A DNA stretch of 64,000 nt from Patulibacter sp040675535. Its GTDB lineage: Bacteria; Actinomycetota; Thermoleophilia; Solirubrobacterales; Solirubrobacteraceae. Below are positions 53,101-60,732 of the stretch, one piece after another. Under the pieces are notes generated by a model. It was not told the origin of the DNA, did no database searches, and worked only from the letters and a program-made list of their open reading frames with translations. The DNA is taken from contig NZ_JBFAPC010000004.1 of assembly GCF_040675535.1 (NCBI RefSeq), positions 1-64,000 of the forward strand, written 5' to 3'. How positions within the stretch are numbered: the first letter of the stretch is position 1; each line of letters opens with the position of its first letter. A program made the translations under genes and the position numbers.

Positions 53101-54920
53101 CAGGTGACGTCACCACCGGCGACGCCGCAGGACCAGCCGGTCCCGGCCGCCGAGACGGCGGTCAGGCCGGCGGGCAGCGGGTCCTTGACGGTCACGGTGC
53201 CCTGGGTCTTCGCGGCGCCGATGTTGCGGACGTCGATCGTGTAGGTCCCCGGGGTCCCGCGGACGAGCGTGCCGGAGGCCTTCTTGACGATCGTCAGGTC
53301 CGGTGAGCGGACGGTCGCGTTGGCCGTCGACTCGGCGGTCAGCGGGGTGCCGAGGCTGGCGGAGTTGAAGCTCGACGTTGCGGTGTTCGCGACGATCGTG
53401 CCAGAGGGGATCGCCGGCGTGGAGCCGACCTTGACCTGGAAGCGGACCGTGTAGGTGCCGCTGCCGGCGGGGATGGTGCCGCCGGCGCTCGCCGTCGCTC
53501 CGGTGCCCAGGCGGGTGACGATGCGGCCGTTGGTCGCGTCGTACTCGCCCGTGTCGTTGCCGCTGGTGTCCGAGATCGCGGTGGCCGTGCTGCCCGGGTT
53601 CGTCACCGTGATGCTGCCGGGGACGTAGGTCGTGTTGGCGGGGATCGGGTCGCGCAGGACGTCGTTCGTCGCGCCGTCCTGGCCGGTGTTCTTCGTCGTG
53701 ATCGCGTACTCGAGGACGTCGCCCTGCTCGACGAGACCGCCGTTGACGTCGGTCACCGTCTTGGTCTGCTCGATCTTCGGCGCGTAGAGCTCGGTCGCGA
53801 GCGTGACGACGCCCGGGGCGTAGACGTCGCCGGACGACGTGAGGCCGATCGTGGCGCTCGTGTCGCTGTTGCCGAGGAACGGCTTGCCGACCGACAACAT
53901 CGACTGCTCGATGCCGAGCTGGTTGGGGTGGTTCGGGTCCGTCGCGGTGCGGCGGACGCCGTCGCGGCTGCTGCGCGAGTTGAAGAAGTTCGTGGCGGGG
54001 TGCTGGGCGTCGCTCAGCGTGCGGCCGTTGAGCGACGCGCTGTCGCCGACGATGCCGCCGTCGCCCTCGTAGGTGACGAAGCCGATCGTCGAGTTGACGT
54101 CGCCGGCCGGCGGGGTCGTGAACCCAGACACGGCGATGGAGCCGCTCGCGCCGGAGCCGATCGACTTGATGCCGTCGAAGACCGAGAGGTTGCGGGCGGG
54201 CTGGGCCGTGTCTCGGTAGGCGATCACCAGCGACCAGCCGGCGAGCGTGTCGGCGCCGGTCGAGGCCTGGACGTCGGCGACGGTGTACTGGCCGGCGCCG
54301 GCCGCCTTGACCTGCGCGGTGACGTCGTCGAAGCCCTGGTAGATGCCGCCCGTGCCGTCGTCGAGCGTGTCGGCCGTCAAGGACGTGTAGGCCGTGGCGC
54401 CCGGGACCTTGAACTTCACCTTGTTGCGCGCGTTCACCTCCTTGGCTGCCGCGCCGCCGGAGCCGGCCGCGGTGCGTGCGCCCCAGTACAGGCCGGCGAA
54501 GAGGACGGTGCTGCCCGTGGGCAGGCTGACCGTCGCGCGGCTGGAGTCGAACGTCGAGGAGTCCCCGTCGACGTCGACGTACTGCATGTTGTACGCGTTG
54601 TTCTGCGACGTCGAGTCGGCCGTCGTCGTGACGCCGGCCTGCTGCGCGGCGGCACACCCCGACGCCGCGGCGGGGCAGGTCATCAGCGTGTTGCCGAAGA
54701 TGTCGATGTCACCGGTGTCGTTGGCCACGAACCGGGCCGCGAAGTTGCGGTCGGCGGCGTCGGCAGACGGCGCCGCGGCCGCCAGCGCCACCAGCACGAA
54801 CGCGGCCAGGAACGCCAGCCACGCGACGCGTGTGCGGCGCGCGGACGATGCCGCGAGGGCCGTCGCGTACGCGTCGGGTCGTGAACGGCGCAGGGGTCCG
54901 GCTGGTGACGGAGACGTCAT
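50109..54920 (-). CDS. Large secreted surface protein with DUF11 repeats
   Basis: 1603 residues. A signal segment (about 30-55, VAWLAFLAAFVLVALAAAAP then ADA) leads to a globular domain to about residue 370 with many Asp/Gly/Asn. About six DUF11-type (PF01345-like) beta domains follow, each opening with LxIxKT-like strands (TIVKKASGTLVRGTPGTY, SIVKTVDASPVAVGG, SITKTASTGQAKPG). A Cys-containing C-terminal region of two similar segments and a basic repeat domain end the protein. No LPXTG motif is visible. Likely a cell-envelope or adhesive protein. It is not a translation gene, yet it separates rplL from rpoB. TAGCGT lies 7 nt before ATG 54920. Confidence 0.8.
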   Translation of the reverse strand: MTSPSPAGPLRRSRPDAYATALAASSARRTRVAWLAFLAAFVLVALAAAAPSADAADRNFAARFVANDTGDIDIFGNTLMTCPAAASGCAAAQQAGVTTTADSTSQNNAYNMQYVDVDGDSSTFDSSRATVSLPTGSTVLFAGLYWGARTAAGSGGAAAKEVNARNKVKFKVPGATAYTSLTADTLDDGTGGIYQGFDDVTAQVKAAGAGQYTVADVQASTGADTLAGWSLVIAYRDTAQPARNLSVFDGIKSIGSGASGSIAVSGFTTPPAGDVNSTIGFVTYEGDGGIVGDSASLNGRTLSDAQHPATNFFNSRSSRDGVRRTATDPNHPNQLGIEQSMLSVGKPFLGNSDTSATIGLTSSGDVYAPGVVTLATELYAPKIEQTKTVTDVNGGLVEQGDVLEYAITTKNTGQDGATNDVLRDPIPANTTYVPGSITVTNPGSTATAISDTSGNDTGEYDATNGRIVTRLGTGATASAGGTIPAGSGTYTVRFQVKVGSTPAIPSGTIVANTATSSFNSASLGTPLTAESTANATVRSPDLTIVKKASGTLVRGTPGTYTIDVRNIGAAKTQGTVTVKDPLPAGLTAVSAAGTGWSCGVAGGDVTCTRTDALAPAAAYPTITVGVNVTDDVPASVANSATVSGGGDANTTNNSSTDTSIPASVSDLSIVKTVDASPVAVGGDVRFTLKVTNGGPSRSTGATVTDALPTGLAFVSSPDAACAVPSGSTIVTCTVGALNSGASVSYTVVARPVVGTAGSTIRNIARVVAAGGDPNTTNDVSSVDVAIKPVDLAVTNTIQGAPDTLDAGGIYTWLVDVENLGGSPATGSVVTFPVPAGTSVAPTGLDPRCTVVTGVASSVVTCALDTVAPGASAAQLQIPLVVAPGGGAPASVQTVATVKSLEPDAVTSNNTAATNSPVKSAVDLGVTLASNPTSTSAGDTLTLTATVKNAGPATPVDPTVTISIPNGTTFVSAPDGCTPNLAAGTVTCTLSPSDLGPGGTVTKAIVVEVGPTPPDTIDSTATVKTASNDTDPSNDKATLSVPVVKVAGLSITKTASTGQAKPGETVTYALRAANTGVSAAAAQGVVVTDTLPAGVTFVSVDDPACTYAAPSRTVSCDFGTIGAGATRSANVAVTVDPLAGAFDSHAIDQIDVVKVESDLTVQGARTGAATAECAPGFFATDGSVRIDGIDDASATLAGIEVLQSAASADGHAWDGRLENTTAKQVHAKVEVVCLSSQTTSAQHHPLLVSDQQTATRSWNGGSHDVVLTCGTGRVAVAPSFSFSNGSGVVRTSQREGTTGWRFTVDVPESADAILGIRCLSTTTGLVNGHVHDLLLSEMSTVTVTVPAGGTANAPKLTCPNDGKGIVASTDMDPGLLSLGNDPQPVSRVFGFYNPTDEPLTARISLLCIDTHTSGELGVQAVANTASVTTGTADATTTDDSATATFVATPAAGDTGIDTTPVTPAPVTSTPSPRPVAPAVVAPATTAQAPVAAVAKAVVLSSALRVTGTTSRATVAVAVRCSSACAGTAKLVALARVKGSTTLRKGSVLAATSLRLVAGKQGTLRLVAKGKAAKALRLGRVTKASLVITTGKGTQVVRTVRVSAR

Positions 54921-54927
54921 GGAGGCC

Positions 54928-54933
54928 ACGCTA
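54928..54933 (-). promoter_or_regulatory. Candidate -10 box (TAGCGT) of the DUF11 gene
   Basis: On the minus strand TAGCGT ends 7 nt before the ATG; no ribosome-binding site lies between. Confidence 0.4.
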
Positions 54934-55251
54934 GGTCTGCGAGGTATCGGCGCCGTATCGAACGCAGGCGCCGACGGTGTCGGAAGGGGTCGCGCGGCGG
55001 GCCGGGGACGGAGCACGCGGGGCGACGGCGGCGGACGGTACCCGGGAGGTGGACGGACGGCGACCCATCTGGCCGGACGTCCCGTCCAGGGCTGCCTCGG
55101 CGCGGCCGGCGCGCGCGAGGCGGGGTGGCGGGCGTCGGGCGGGGCGGCGCCCGGGAACGAGAACGGGCCGCTCGATGAGCGGCCCGTGGTCGTCCGGCGC
55201 GGCGGCGATGCCGCCGCGCCGATGGTGCGCAGCCTCGAGGGCTGCGCGGTG
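54934..55251. other. 318-bp gap between rplL and the DUF11 gene
   Basis: Contains the rplL terminator (55163-55187) and no gene that I can see. Confidence 0.5.
55163..55187 (-). terminator. rplKAJL terminator
   Basis: A perfect 11-bp stem ACGGGCCGCTC / GAGCGGCCCGT with a 3-nt loop; on the minus strand TCTCGTTCCC follows. Confidence 0.75.
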
Positions 55252-55623
55252 CTACTTGAGGGTGACGGTCGCGCCGGCCTCTTCGAGCTCGGCCTTCAGC
55301 TTCTCGGCCTCGTCCTTGTCCAGGCCCTCCTTGACGGCGCCCGGGGCCTCGTCGACGACGGCCTTGGCCTCCTTGAGACCCAGGCCCGTGGCGGCGCGGA
55401 CGACCTTGATGACGCCGATCTTCTTGTCGCCGGCGGCCTCGAGGATGACGTCGAACGCCGTCTGCTCCTCGGCGGCCGGGGCGGCCTCGCCACCGGCGGG
55501 GGCGGCGGCGGCGACGGCCGTCGCCGAGACGCCGAACTCCTCTTCGAGCGCCTTGATGCGCTCGGCCAGCTCCAGCACCGTGATGCTCTTGAGCTCTTCG
55601 ATCCAGTCCTGCGTGGTAGCCAT
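55252..55623 (-). CDS. rplL: 50S ribosomal protein bL12 (L7/L12)
   Basis: A 123-residue stalk protein. N-terminal dimerisation helix (ITVLELAERIKALEEEFG), Ala/Pro/Glu-rich hinge, C-terminal factor-binding domain (KKIGVIKVVRAATGLGLKEA). Last gene of its operon; a strong terminator follows. Confidence 0.98.
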   Translation of the reverse strand: MATTQDWIEELKSITVLELAERIKALEEEFGVSATAVAAAAPAGGEAAPAAEEQTAFDVILEAAGDKKIGVIKVVRAATGLGLKEAKAVVDEAPGAVKEGLDKDEAEKLKAELEEAGATVTLK

Positions 55624-55676
55624 GTTGGTTCTCCTGTGTGCGATTCGGGTGGGTCTGGCGGGTTGCTGCGGCGTGG

Positions 55677-56384
55677 TTACGCCGACGCACCCGACTCGTC
55701 TGCGGCCGGGTCAGCGGCCGCGTCGTTCTCGGCGTCGGGGGCGGAGCCCTCGGCGTCGTCCTGCGCCTCGGCCGAAGCCGGGGCCTCCTCGGCCGGAGCG
55801 GAGGTCGCGGCGGGCGCATCGGAGGACTTGGAGTCCCCCCCGCCCGATGCGATCTCGCCCGACTCCTTCTTCGCCTGGACCTCGCCCAGGGCGATCGCGA
55901 GACCGCCCAGCAGGCCGCCGAGGCTCCGGGCGAGGCCCGTGATCGGCGACGCGACGAGACCGACGAGCTGGCCGTACAGGGCCTGGCGCGACGGAAGCTT
56001 GGCGATGGCCGCGATCTCGTCCGGCGCGAGCTGCTTGCCGTCCAGGACCCCGCCCTTGAACGCCGGCAGATCGCCGTTGTCCTTCGCGAAGGTGGTGATG
56101 GCCTTGGCGGCCGCGGCGACGTCGCCCTTGACGTACGTCAGGGCGGTCGGACCGGCGAGGAAGTCGCGAAGCGGCTCGGCGGACTCGCCGACCTCGGCGA
56201 TCGCGCGACCCGTCAGCGTGTTCTTCGCGATGACGAGCGTGGCGTCCGCCTCGCGCAGCTTGCCGCGGAGTTCCGACGACTGCGTGACGGTGAGGCCACG
56301 GTAATCGACGACGAGGACCGCTTCGGACTCGTTGATGTTCTCGACGATCTCTGCGATCGCCGCTGTCTTCTGTTCCCGGTTCAT
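55677..56384 (-). CDS. rplJ: 50S ribosomal protein uL10 with acidic C-terminal tail
   Basis: 235 residues. The core (residues 1-175: VVDYRGLTVTQSSELRGKLR, VIAKNTL) and the C-terminal helix that carries bL12 dimers are present. From about 178 a low-complexity tail of Ala/Asp/Glu/Ser/Pro adds some 55 residues. Its effect on stalk composition is unknown. Confidence 0.96.
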   Translation of the reverse strand: MNREQKTAAIAEIVENINESEAVLVVDYRGLTVTQSSELRGKLREADATLVIAKNTLTGRAIAEVGESAEPLRDFLAGPTALTYVKGDVAAAAKAITTFAKDNGDLPAFKGGVLDGKQLAPDEIAAIAKLPSRQALYGQLVGLVASPITGLARSLGGLLGGLAIALGEVQAKKESGEIASGGGDSKSSDAPAATSAPAEEAPASAEAQDDAEGSAPDAENDAAADPAADESGASA

Positions 56385-56406
56385 GAGCCTCCTGTCCCGG
56401 ACTTCC

Positions 56407-56424
56407 GGCCGTCAGGTGACGGCC
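56407..56424 (-). promoter_or_regulatory. Leader hairpin before rplJ
   Basis: GGCCGTCA / TGACGGCC is a perfect 8-bp inverted repeat in the 83-bp rplA-rplJ gap, where an uL10 autoregulatory leader often lies. The full uL10 leader fold is not evident. Confidence 0.4.
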
Positions 56425-56467
56425 AGCCGAGGGTCTTCGGGGGCGGCGAGGGTGGTGTTGGGGTTGC

Positions 56468-57193
56468 CTAGGCGGCGACCGCGACACCCTCCTCGACGCT
56501 GACACGTGCGCTGGCCTGGTCGATCTTCACGCCCGGGCCCATGGTCGAAGCCACGGTCACGGTGCGGATGTAGCGACCCTTGGCGGCCGACGGCTTGGCA
56601 CGGTTGATCTCGTCCAGGACCGCGACGAGGTTCTCCGTCAGCTGCTCGACGGGGAAGGACGTCTTGCCGATCGTGAGGTGCACGATCGCGGTGCGGTCCG
56701 TGCGGTACTCGACCTTGCCGGCCTTGGACTCCGAGACGGCCTTGGCGACGTCCATCGTCACCGTGCCGACCTTCGGGTTCGGCATCTTGCCCTGCGGGCC
56801 GAGGACCCGGCCGAGACGACCGACGAGCGGCATCTGGTCGGGGGTGGCGACGACGACGTCGAAGTCGGAGAAGCCCTCCTCGATGCGCTTGGCGAGGTCG
56901 TCGGTCCCGACGAAGTCGGCACCGGCGGCCTCGGCCTCGGCGGCCTTCGGGCCGGCGGCGAACACCGCGACGGTGACGGACTTGCCGAGGCCGTTGGGGA
57001 GCGCGATCGTCCCGCGGAGCTGCTCGTCCGCGTGGCGGACGTTCAGGCCGGTGCGGATGTGGACCTCGACGGACTCGTCGAAGGACGCGCGGGAGACCTG
57101 CTTGACCAGGGCGAGCGCGTCGGTGACGTCGTACTCCTTGGTGCGGTCGACCTTCGCGCGGGCCGCCACGAACTTCCTGCCGTGCTTGCTCAT
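56468..57193 (-). CDS. rplA: 50S ribosomal protein uL1
   Basis: A 241-residue L1-stalk protein that helps release E-site tRNA: PNPKVGTVT, KAGKVEYRTDRTAIVHLTIG, and a C-terminal STMGPGVKID. Start shares one base with the rplK stop. Confidence 0.97.
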   Translation of the reverse strand: MSKHGRKFVAARAKVDRTKEYDVTDALALVKQVSRASFDESVEVHIRTGLNVRHADEQLRGTIALPNGLGKSVTVAVFAAGPKAAEAEAAGADFVGTDDLAKRIEEGFSDFDVVVATPDQMPLVGRLGRVLGPQGKMPNPKVGTVTMDVAKAVSESKAGKVEYRTDRTAIVHLTIGKTSFPVEQLTENLVAVLDEINRAKPSAAKGRYIRTVTVASTMGPGVKIDQASARVSVEEGVAVAA

Positions 57194-57618
57194 CAGGCCT
57201 CTACCTCCACGCCCATCGAGCGGGCGGTGCCGGCGATGATCTTCTTCGCGGCGTCGATGTCGTTGGCGTTCAGGTCGGAGAGCTTCTTCTCCGCGATCGC
57301 CGTGAGCTGATCGGCCGTGAGCTTGCCCACCTTGGTGATGTGCGGCTCGCCGGAACCCTTCTGCAGGTTGATGGCCTGCTTGATCAGGATGGCCGCCGGC
57401 GGGTTCTTCGTGACGAAGGTGAACGAGCGATCCTCGTACACCGTGATCACGACAGGGATGATCGTGCCGGCGTCCTGCTGCGTAGCGGCGTTGAACGCCT
57501 TGCAGAACTCCATGATGTTCAGGCCGTGCTGACCAAGCGCGGGACCGACGGGCGGGGCCGGGGAGGCCTGGCCGCCTACGGCCTGCAGCTTGATCTGGGT
57601 GAGAACTTTCTTCGCCAT
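57193..57618 (-). CDS. rplK: 50S ribosomal protein uL11
   Basis: A 141-residue GTPase-centre protein: KLQAVGGQASPAPPVGPALG, then IIPVVITVYEDRSFTFVTKN. One base after nusG. Confidence 0.97.
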   Translation of the reverse strand: MAKKVLTQIKLQAVGGQASPAPPVGPALGQHGLNIMEFCKAFNAATQQDAGTIIPVVITVYEDRSFTFVTKNPPAAILIKQAINLQKGSGEPHITKVGKLTADQLTAIAEKKLSDLNANDIDAAKKIIAGTARSMGVEVEA

Positions 57619-57619
57619 C

Positions 57620-58144
57620 TCAGATCTTCTTCACTTGATCGAAGCCCACCTCGACCGGGGTCTCCCGGCCGAAGATGGACACAAGAACCTTGAGCTTGCC
57701 GGCGTCCGGGGAGACCTCTGCGATCTCCCCCGAGAAGTCGGAAAGCGGGCCGGCGACGACCTTGACGGATTCGCCGACGGTGAACTGTGCGCGCGCCTGA
57801 GCCTTGGTGGGCTGCTGCGAGCGCTTCAGGAGGCGGTCGATCTCCTCCTGGGTCAGCGGGATCGGCTCGTCGCCGGCTCCCACGAACCCGGTGACGCCGG
57901 GGGTGCCCTTGACGAGCTGCCAGGAATCGTCCGTGAGATCCATCTGGACCAGCACGTAGCCCGGCATCGTCCGCTTCTCGGACGTGACCTTCACGTTGTC
58001 CTTGACCTCCGTCACCGACTCGGTCGGGACGACGATCTGGCGCACGGCACGCCGCTGCCCGAGCGTGATCAGACGATGCTCGAGCTTCTGCTTCACCTTG
58101 GCTTCGTGCCCGGAGAAGGTGTTGACGACGTACCAGCGATACAT
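57620..58144 (-). CDS. nusG: Transcription termination/antitermination factor NusG
   Basis: A 174-residue factor: NGN domain (MYRWYVVNTFSGHEAKVKQ; MPGYVLVQMDL; VTGFVG) and C-terminal KOW domain (GESVKVVAGPLSDFSGEI). ATG 58144 gives the family N-terminus. The mid-linker is short. Confidence 0.97.
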   Translation of the reverse strand: MYRWYVVNTFSGHEAKVKQKLEHRLITLGQRRAVRQIVVPTESVTEVKDNVKVTSEKRTMPGYVLVQMDLTDDSWQLVKGTPGVTGFVGAGDEPIPLTQEEIDRLLKRSQQPTKAQARAQFTVGESVKVVAGPLSDFSGEIAEVSPDAGKLKVLVSIFGRETPVEVGFDQVKKI

Positions 58145-58169
58145 GAGAGGGGTGCGGTGCGGTTGACGG

Positions 58170-58469
58170 CTAGATGACGAGATCGACGAGCGCGGACGCG
58201 GCGGCGTCCACACCACCGAGGAACGCCCCGGCGAGCGCCACGAACACGATCACGACGCCGGTGCCCTGGGCGACCTGCGTGCGGTCCGGCCAGCGGACGC
58301 GCTGCAGCTCGGCCCAGGAGGCCTTGAGGAACCCGGGGAAGCGTCGGAGGCCGCCGGATGTCCGGACGACCTGCTGCTCCTCGGAGTCGGGCGTACCGCC
58401 GACCGCTCCTGCCCCCGCGGGGGAGGTGGTCAAGCGCGGGCGCTCGTCGTTGTGGTCCTCAGCTGCCAT
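58170..58469 (-). CDS. secE: Preprotein translocase subunit SecE
   Basis: A 99-residue single-pass subunit: a polar N-terminal extension, the amphipathic helix ending in SWAELQRVRWPDRTQV, then one transmembrane helix (69-95). Located between rpmG and nusG, as in most bacteria. Confidence 0.95.
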   Translation of the reverse strand: MAAEDHNDERPRLTTSPAGAGAVGGTPDSEEQQVVRTSGGLRRFPGFLKASWAELQRVRWPDRTQVAQGTGVVIVFVALAGAFLGGVDAAASALVDLVI

Positions 58470-58505
58470 GGGGCGTGTCTCGTGCGAATCGAGCGGTCAA
58501 TCCGC

Positions 58506-58670
58506 CTACCGCGTCTCCTTGTGGGAGGTGTGGGTCCGGCACCACTTGCAGTACTTGCTAATGGTCAGCCGGTCGGGCGTGTTGCGCTTGTTCTTCTTGG
58601 TCTGGTAGTTCCGTCGCTTGCACGTCTCGCAGGCGAGAGTGGCTGCGACGCGAACATCTCCGCGGGCCAT
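58506..58670 (-). CDS. rpmG: 50S ribosomal protein bL33 (zinc-binding form)
   Basis: 54 residues beginning MARGDVRVAATLACETCKRR and containing KYCKWC; two CxxC pairs form the zinc site. It lies 36 bp upstream of secE. No tRNA genes, often found around rpmG, are present. Confidence 0.95.
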   Translation of the reverse strand: MARGDVRVAATLACETCKRRNYQTKKNKRNTPDRLTISKYCKWCRTHTSHKETR

Positions 58671-58764
58671 GTGGGCTCCCGTACGCGATGCGAGTCGAAG
58701 GCTTCCGGACTCCCGCTTGGGCGCCCGGACGAAACGGACCTACGCGAGGCAGGTCCGGCGGGGG

Positions 58765-58770
58765 AGAATA
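58765..58770 (-). promoter_or_regulatory. Candidate extended -10 (GCTATTCT) for rpmG-secE-nusG
   Basis: On the minus strand TCGCTATTCT would give a leader of about 90 nt before rpmG. Confidence 0.45.
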
Positions 58771-58834
58771 GCGAACGACGCCCGCTGCCGCCCCGCGCCC
58801 CCGGCGGGCCGCTCCGGGAGGCCCTCGCGCGCGA

Positions 58835-58855
58835 CGCCGGGGACGGTCCCCGGCG
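58835..58855 (-). terminator. Hairpin after the transglutaminase gene
   Basis: CGCCGGGGAC pairs with GTCCCCGGCG (10 bp, very tight loop) just downstream of the stop on the minus strand. Confidence 0.55.
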
Positions 58856-58866
58856 CGCGCCCCGCC

Positions 58867-59742
58867 CTACGCCCGCGGACTCGCCGCGGGGTCCAGGCGG
58901 GTCATCGTGACCTTGACGCCCGGCTCGGCCATCGCCTGGCCGCGGTAGACGCCGCGCACCGGCGGGACGTCCTGGTAGAAGCGGCCGTGGCCGATCTTCA
59001 CGTGCGTCGCGCCCGCGAGCACGCCGTTGGTCGGGTCCGCGCCGACCCACACGGGCTCGTCGCGGCCGCCGACGCCGGGCAGCAGTGCCTCGACCCAGGC
59101 GTGGGTGGCGACCTCCATCGAGTCGTCGCCGCCCTCCGGGTCCGCGGCCCACAGGTAGCCCGACACGTAGCGCGCCGCGATCCCGTGGGCGCGCAGGAGC
59201 ACGGTGCCGAGGTGGGCGAAGTCCTGGCAGACGCCGCCGCCCTGGTCCAGGAGGTCGTCGATCGTCGAGCCGACGAAGGTCGTCTCGGTGTCGTAGACGA
59301 AGCGGTCGCGCAGGAGCTCGCTGAGCAGGCGCAGGGTCGCCAGGGGCGAGGTCGCCCGCGTCATCTCGACGAGGTCCGTGGTGCGCTCCGGCCGGGGCTC
59401 CTGACCGGTGGGCAGCAGGAACTCGCCGGCGGCCGTCTCGTAGGCGGTGGTGCGCAGCGCGTCCCAGCCGGCCTCCGGCGGCTCGTCGGGGTCGGTCGTC
59501 GTGACCCGCGCCCGGACCTCGATGGAGAGGTGGTCGTGGGGCCGGTCGATGCCGAACTCGACGACCTCCGCCCCGAAGTAGTCCACGTAGCGGTGCAGGC
59601 GCGTCTCGGGGTCCGTCCGGACGTGGAACTCGTCGCAGCGCTGGGTCGGCGTGGTCGCCGGGCGCGCGCGGATGGCGTTGAGGTTGTCGATCACCTCCCC
59701 GTCGTAGCGGTACTCGGTGACGTAGTCGATGCCGAAGTGCAC
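58867..59742 (-). CDS. Transglutaminase-like cysteine protease family protein
   Basis: 291 residues. An N-terminal beta domain (FGIDYVTEYRYDGEV; VDYFGAEVVEF) precedes a transglutaminase core with Cys in GGGVCQDFAH, His in ATHAWVEAL and Asp in VGADPTNG. GTG start. It is the third gene of a conserved ATP-grasp / alpha-E / transglutaminase cassette whose product is probably a peptide bond or tag; the substrate is unknown. Confidence 0.9.
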   Translation of the reverse strand: MHFGIDYVTEYRYDGEVIDNLNAIRARPATTPTQRCDEFHVRTDPETRLHRYVDYFGAEVVEFGIDRPHDHLSIEVRARVTTTDPDEPPEAGWDALRTTAYETAAGEFLLPTGQEPRPERTTDLVEMTRATSPLATLRLLSELLRDRFVYDTETTFVGSTIDDLLDQGGGVCQDFAHLGTVLLRAHGIAARYVSGYLWAADPEGGDDSMEVATHAWVEALLPGVGGRDEPVWVGADPTNGVLAGATHVKIGHGRFYQDVPPVRGVYRGQAMAEPGVKVTMTRLDPAASPRA

Positions 59743-59769
59743 GGTCTGTGGTTCTCCGTCGTCGATCGC

Positions 59770-60732
59770 CTAGGCGACGCTGAAGGCGGTGGGTCGGAGG
59801 GCTCCGGCGAAGTAGCGCTCGGAGATGTCGCGGTCGACGGCGTCGAGCTCGCCCTGGATGACGACCGACTGCTCCACGAGCACGTTGCGGTCGGCGAGGG
59901 CGAGGCTGCGCTTGTGGAAGTCGAGGTCCGCCGCGAGCCGCGAGAGCCGGAGGACCGGCGGGCTGTGGCGGGACGCGACGTCGGCCTGGTCCAGCGCCTC
60001 CAGGACGGAGGAGACGTGGGCTGCGACCGCGTTGGGGTAGTCCCGCTCGAACAGCAGGAAGCGCGCGACGTGCGGGGTGTCGGGCGGGCCGGCCGCGCCG
60101 CGGCGGAAGGCCTGCTCGCCGCCGACGGCGCGCAACAGGGCGTGGGCCTGGCCGTCGCTCTCGCCGTCGTCGCCGGTCCGGACGTCGCCGGCGGGCAGCA
60201 CGACGCGCAGCATGCGCAGGAGGACGCTGGCGCCCTCGAGCCGCTCGCCGGCGGCGAGGAACGCGCTGGCCTCGTCGCGCAGCATCGTGCGGCCGACGAG
60301 GCCCCAGAAGAGCGTGCAGCGCTCGCGGACGGCCCGGAACGCGATCGACGGATCGTGCAGCAGCGCGTCGGGCGAGACCGCGAGCAGCTCGAGCGAGAGG
60401 GTGTTGATGGCCTCCCACATGTCCTGCGGGACGACGTCGCGCAGGTTGCGGGCGGCCTCGCGGGCCCGGCGGACGCAGGCGACGACCGAGGCGTCGGTCG
60501 TGGGCTCGAGCATCAGGCGCTGCAGCGCGTCGGCGGCCTGCACGCGGCGGCCGTCCCAGTCCGCGCCCATGATCGCCATCACGGGACCCCAGGAGAGGTT
60601 GACGCCGACGGGATCGTCCGGCCGGCCCTGGAGGTCGGCGGCGAAGACGCCCTCGAGCATGCGGGAGGTGTGCTCCGCGCGGGAGACGTAGCGGCCGAGC
60701 CAGTAGAGCTCGTGGCCGATGCGGGCGAGCAT
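59770..60732 (-). CDS. Alpha-E domain protein
   Basis: A 320-residue all-helical protein of the alpha-E family. MLARIGHELYWLGRYVSRAEHT and the internal WEAINTLSLELL block are typical. It is found almost always next to circularly permuted ATP-grasp ligases and transglutaminases. It overlaps the ATP-grasp stop by one base (TGATG). Function in the cassette unknown. Confidence 0.9.
   Translation of the reverse strand: MLARIGHELYWLGRYVSRAEHTSRMLEGVFAADLQGRPDDPVGVNLSWGPVMAIMGADWDGRRVQAADALQRLMLEPTTDASVVACVRRAREAARNLRDVVPQDMWEAINTLSLELLAVSPDALLHDPSIAFRAVRERCTLFWGLVGRTMLRDEASAFLAAGERLEGASVLLRMLRVVLPAGDVRTGDDGESDGQAHALLRAVGGEQAFRRGAAGPPDTPHVARFLLFERDYPNAVAAHVSSVLEALDQADVASRHSPPVLRLSRLAADLDFHKRSLALADRNVLVEQSVVIQGELDAVDRDISERYFAGALRPTAFSVA

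Noticed and set aside
49989..53306. 1105-codon plus-strand ORF opposite the DUF11 gene
   Set aside because: Antisense shadow with Arg/Gly repeats that mirror the DUF11 codons; no promoter or ribosome-binding site.
58671..58860. tRNA gene near rpmG
   Set aside because: TTCGA-like T-loop sequence is present, but no acceptor stem or anticodon arm can be formed.
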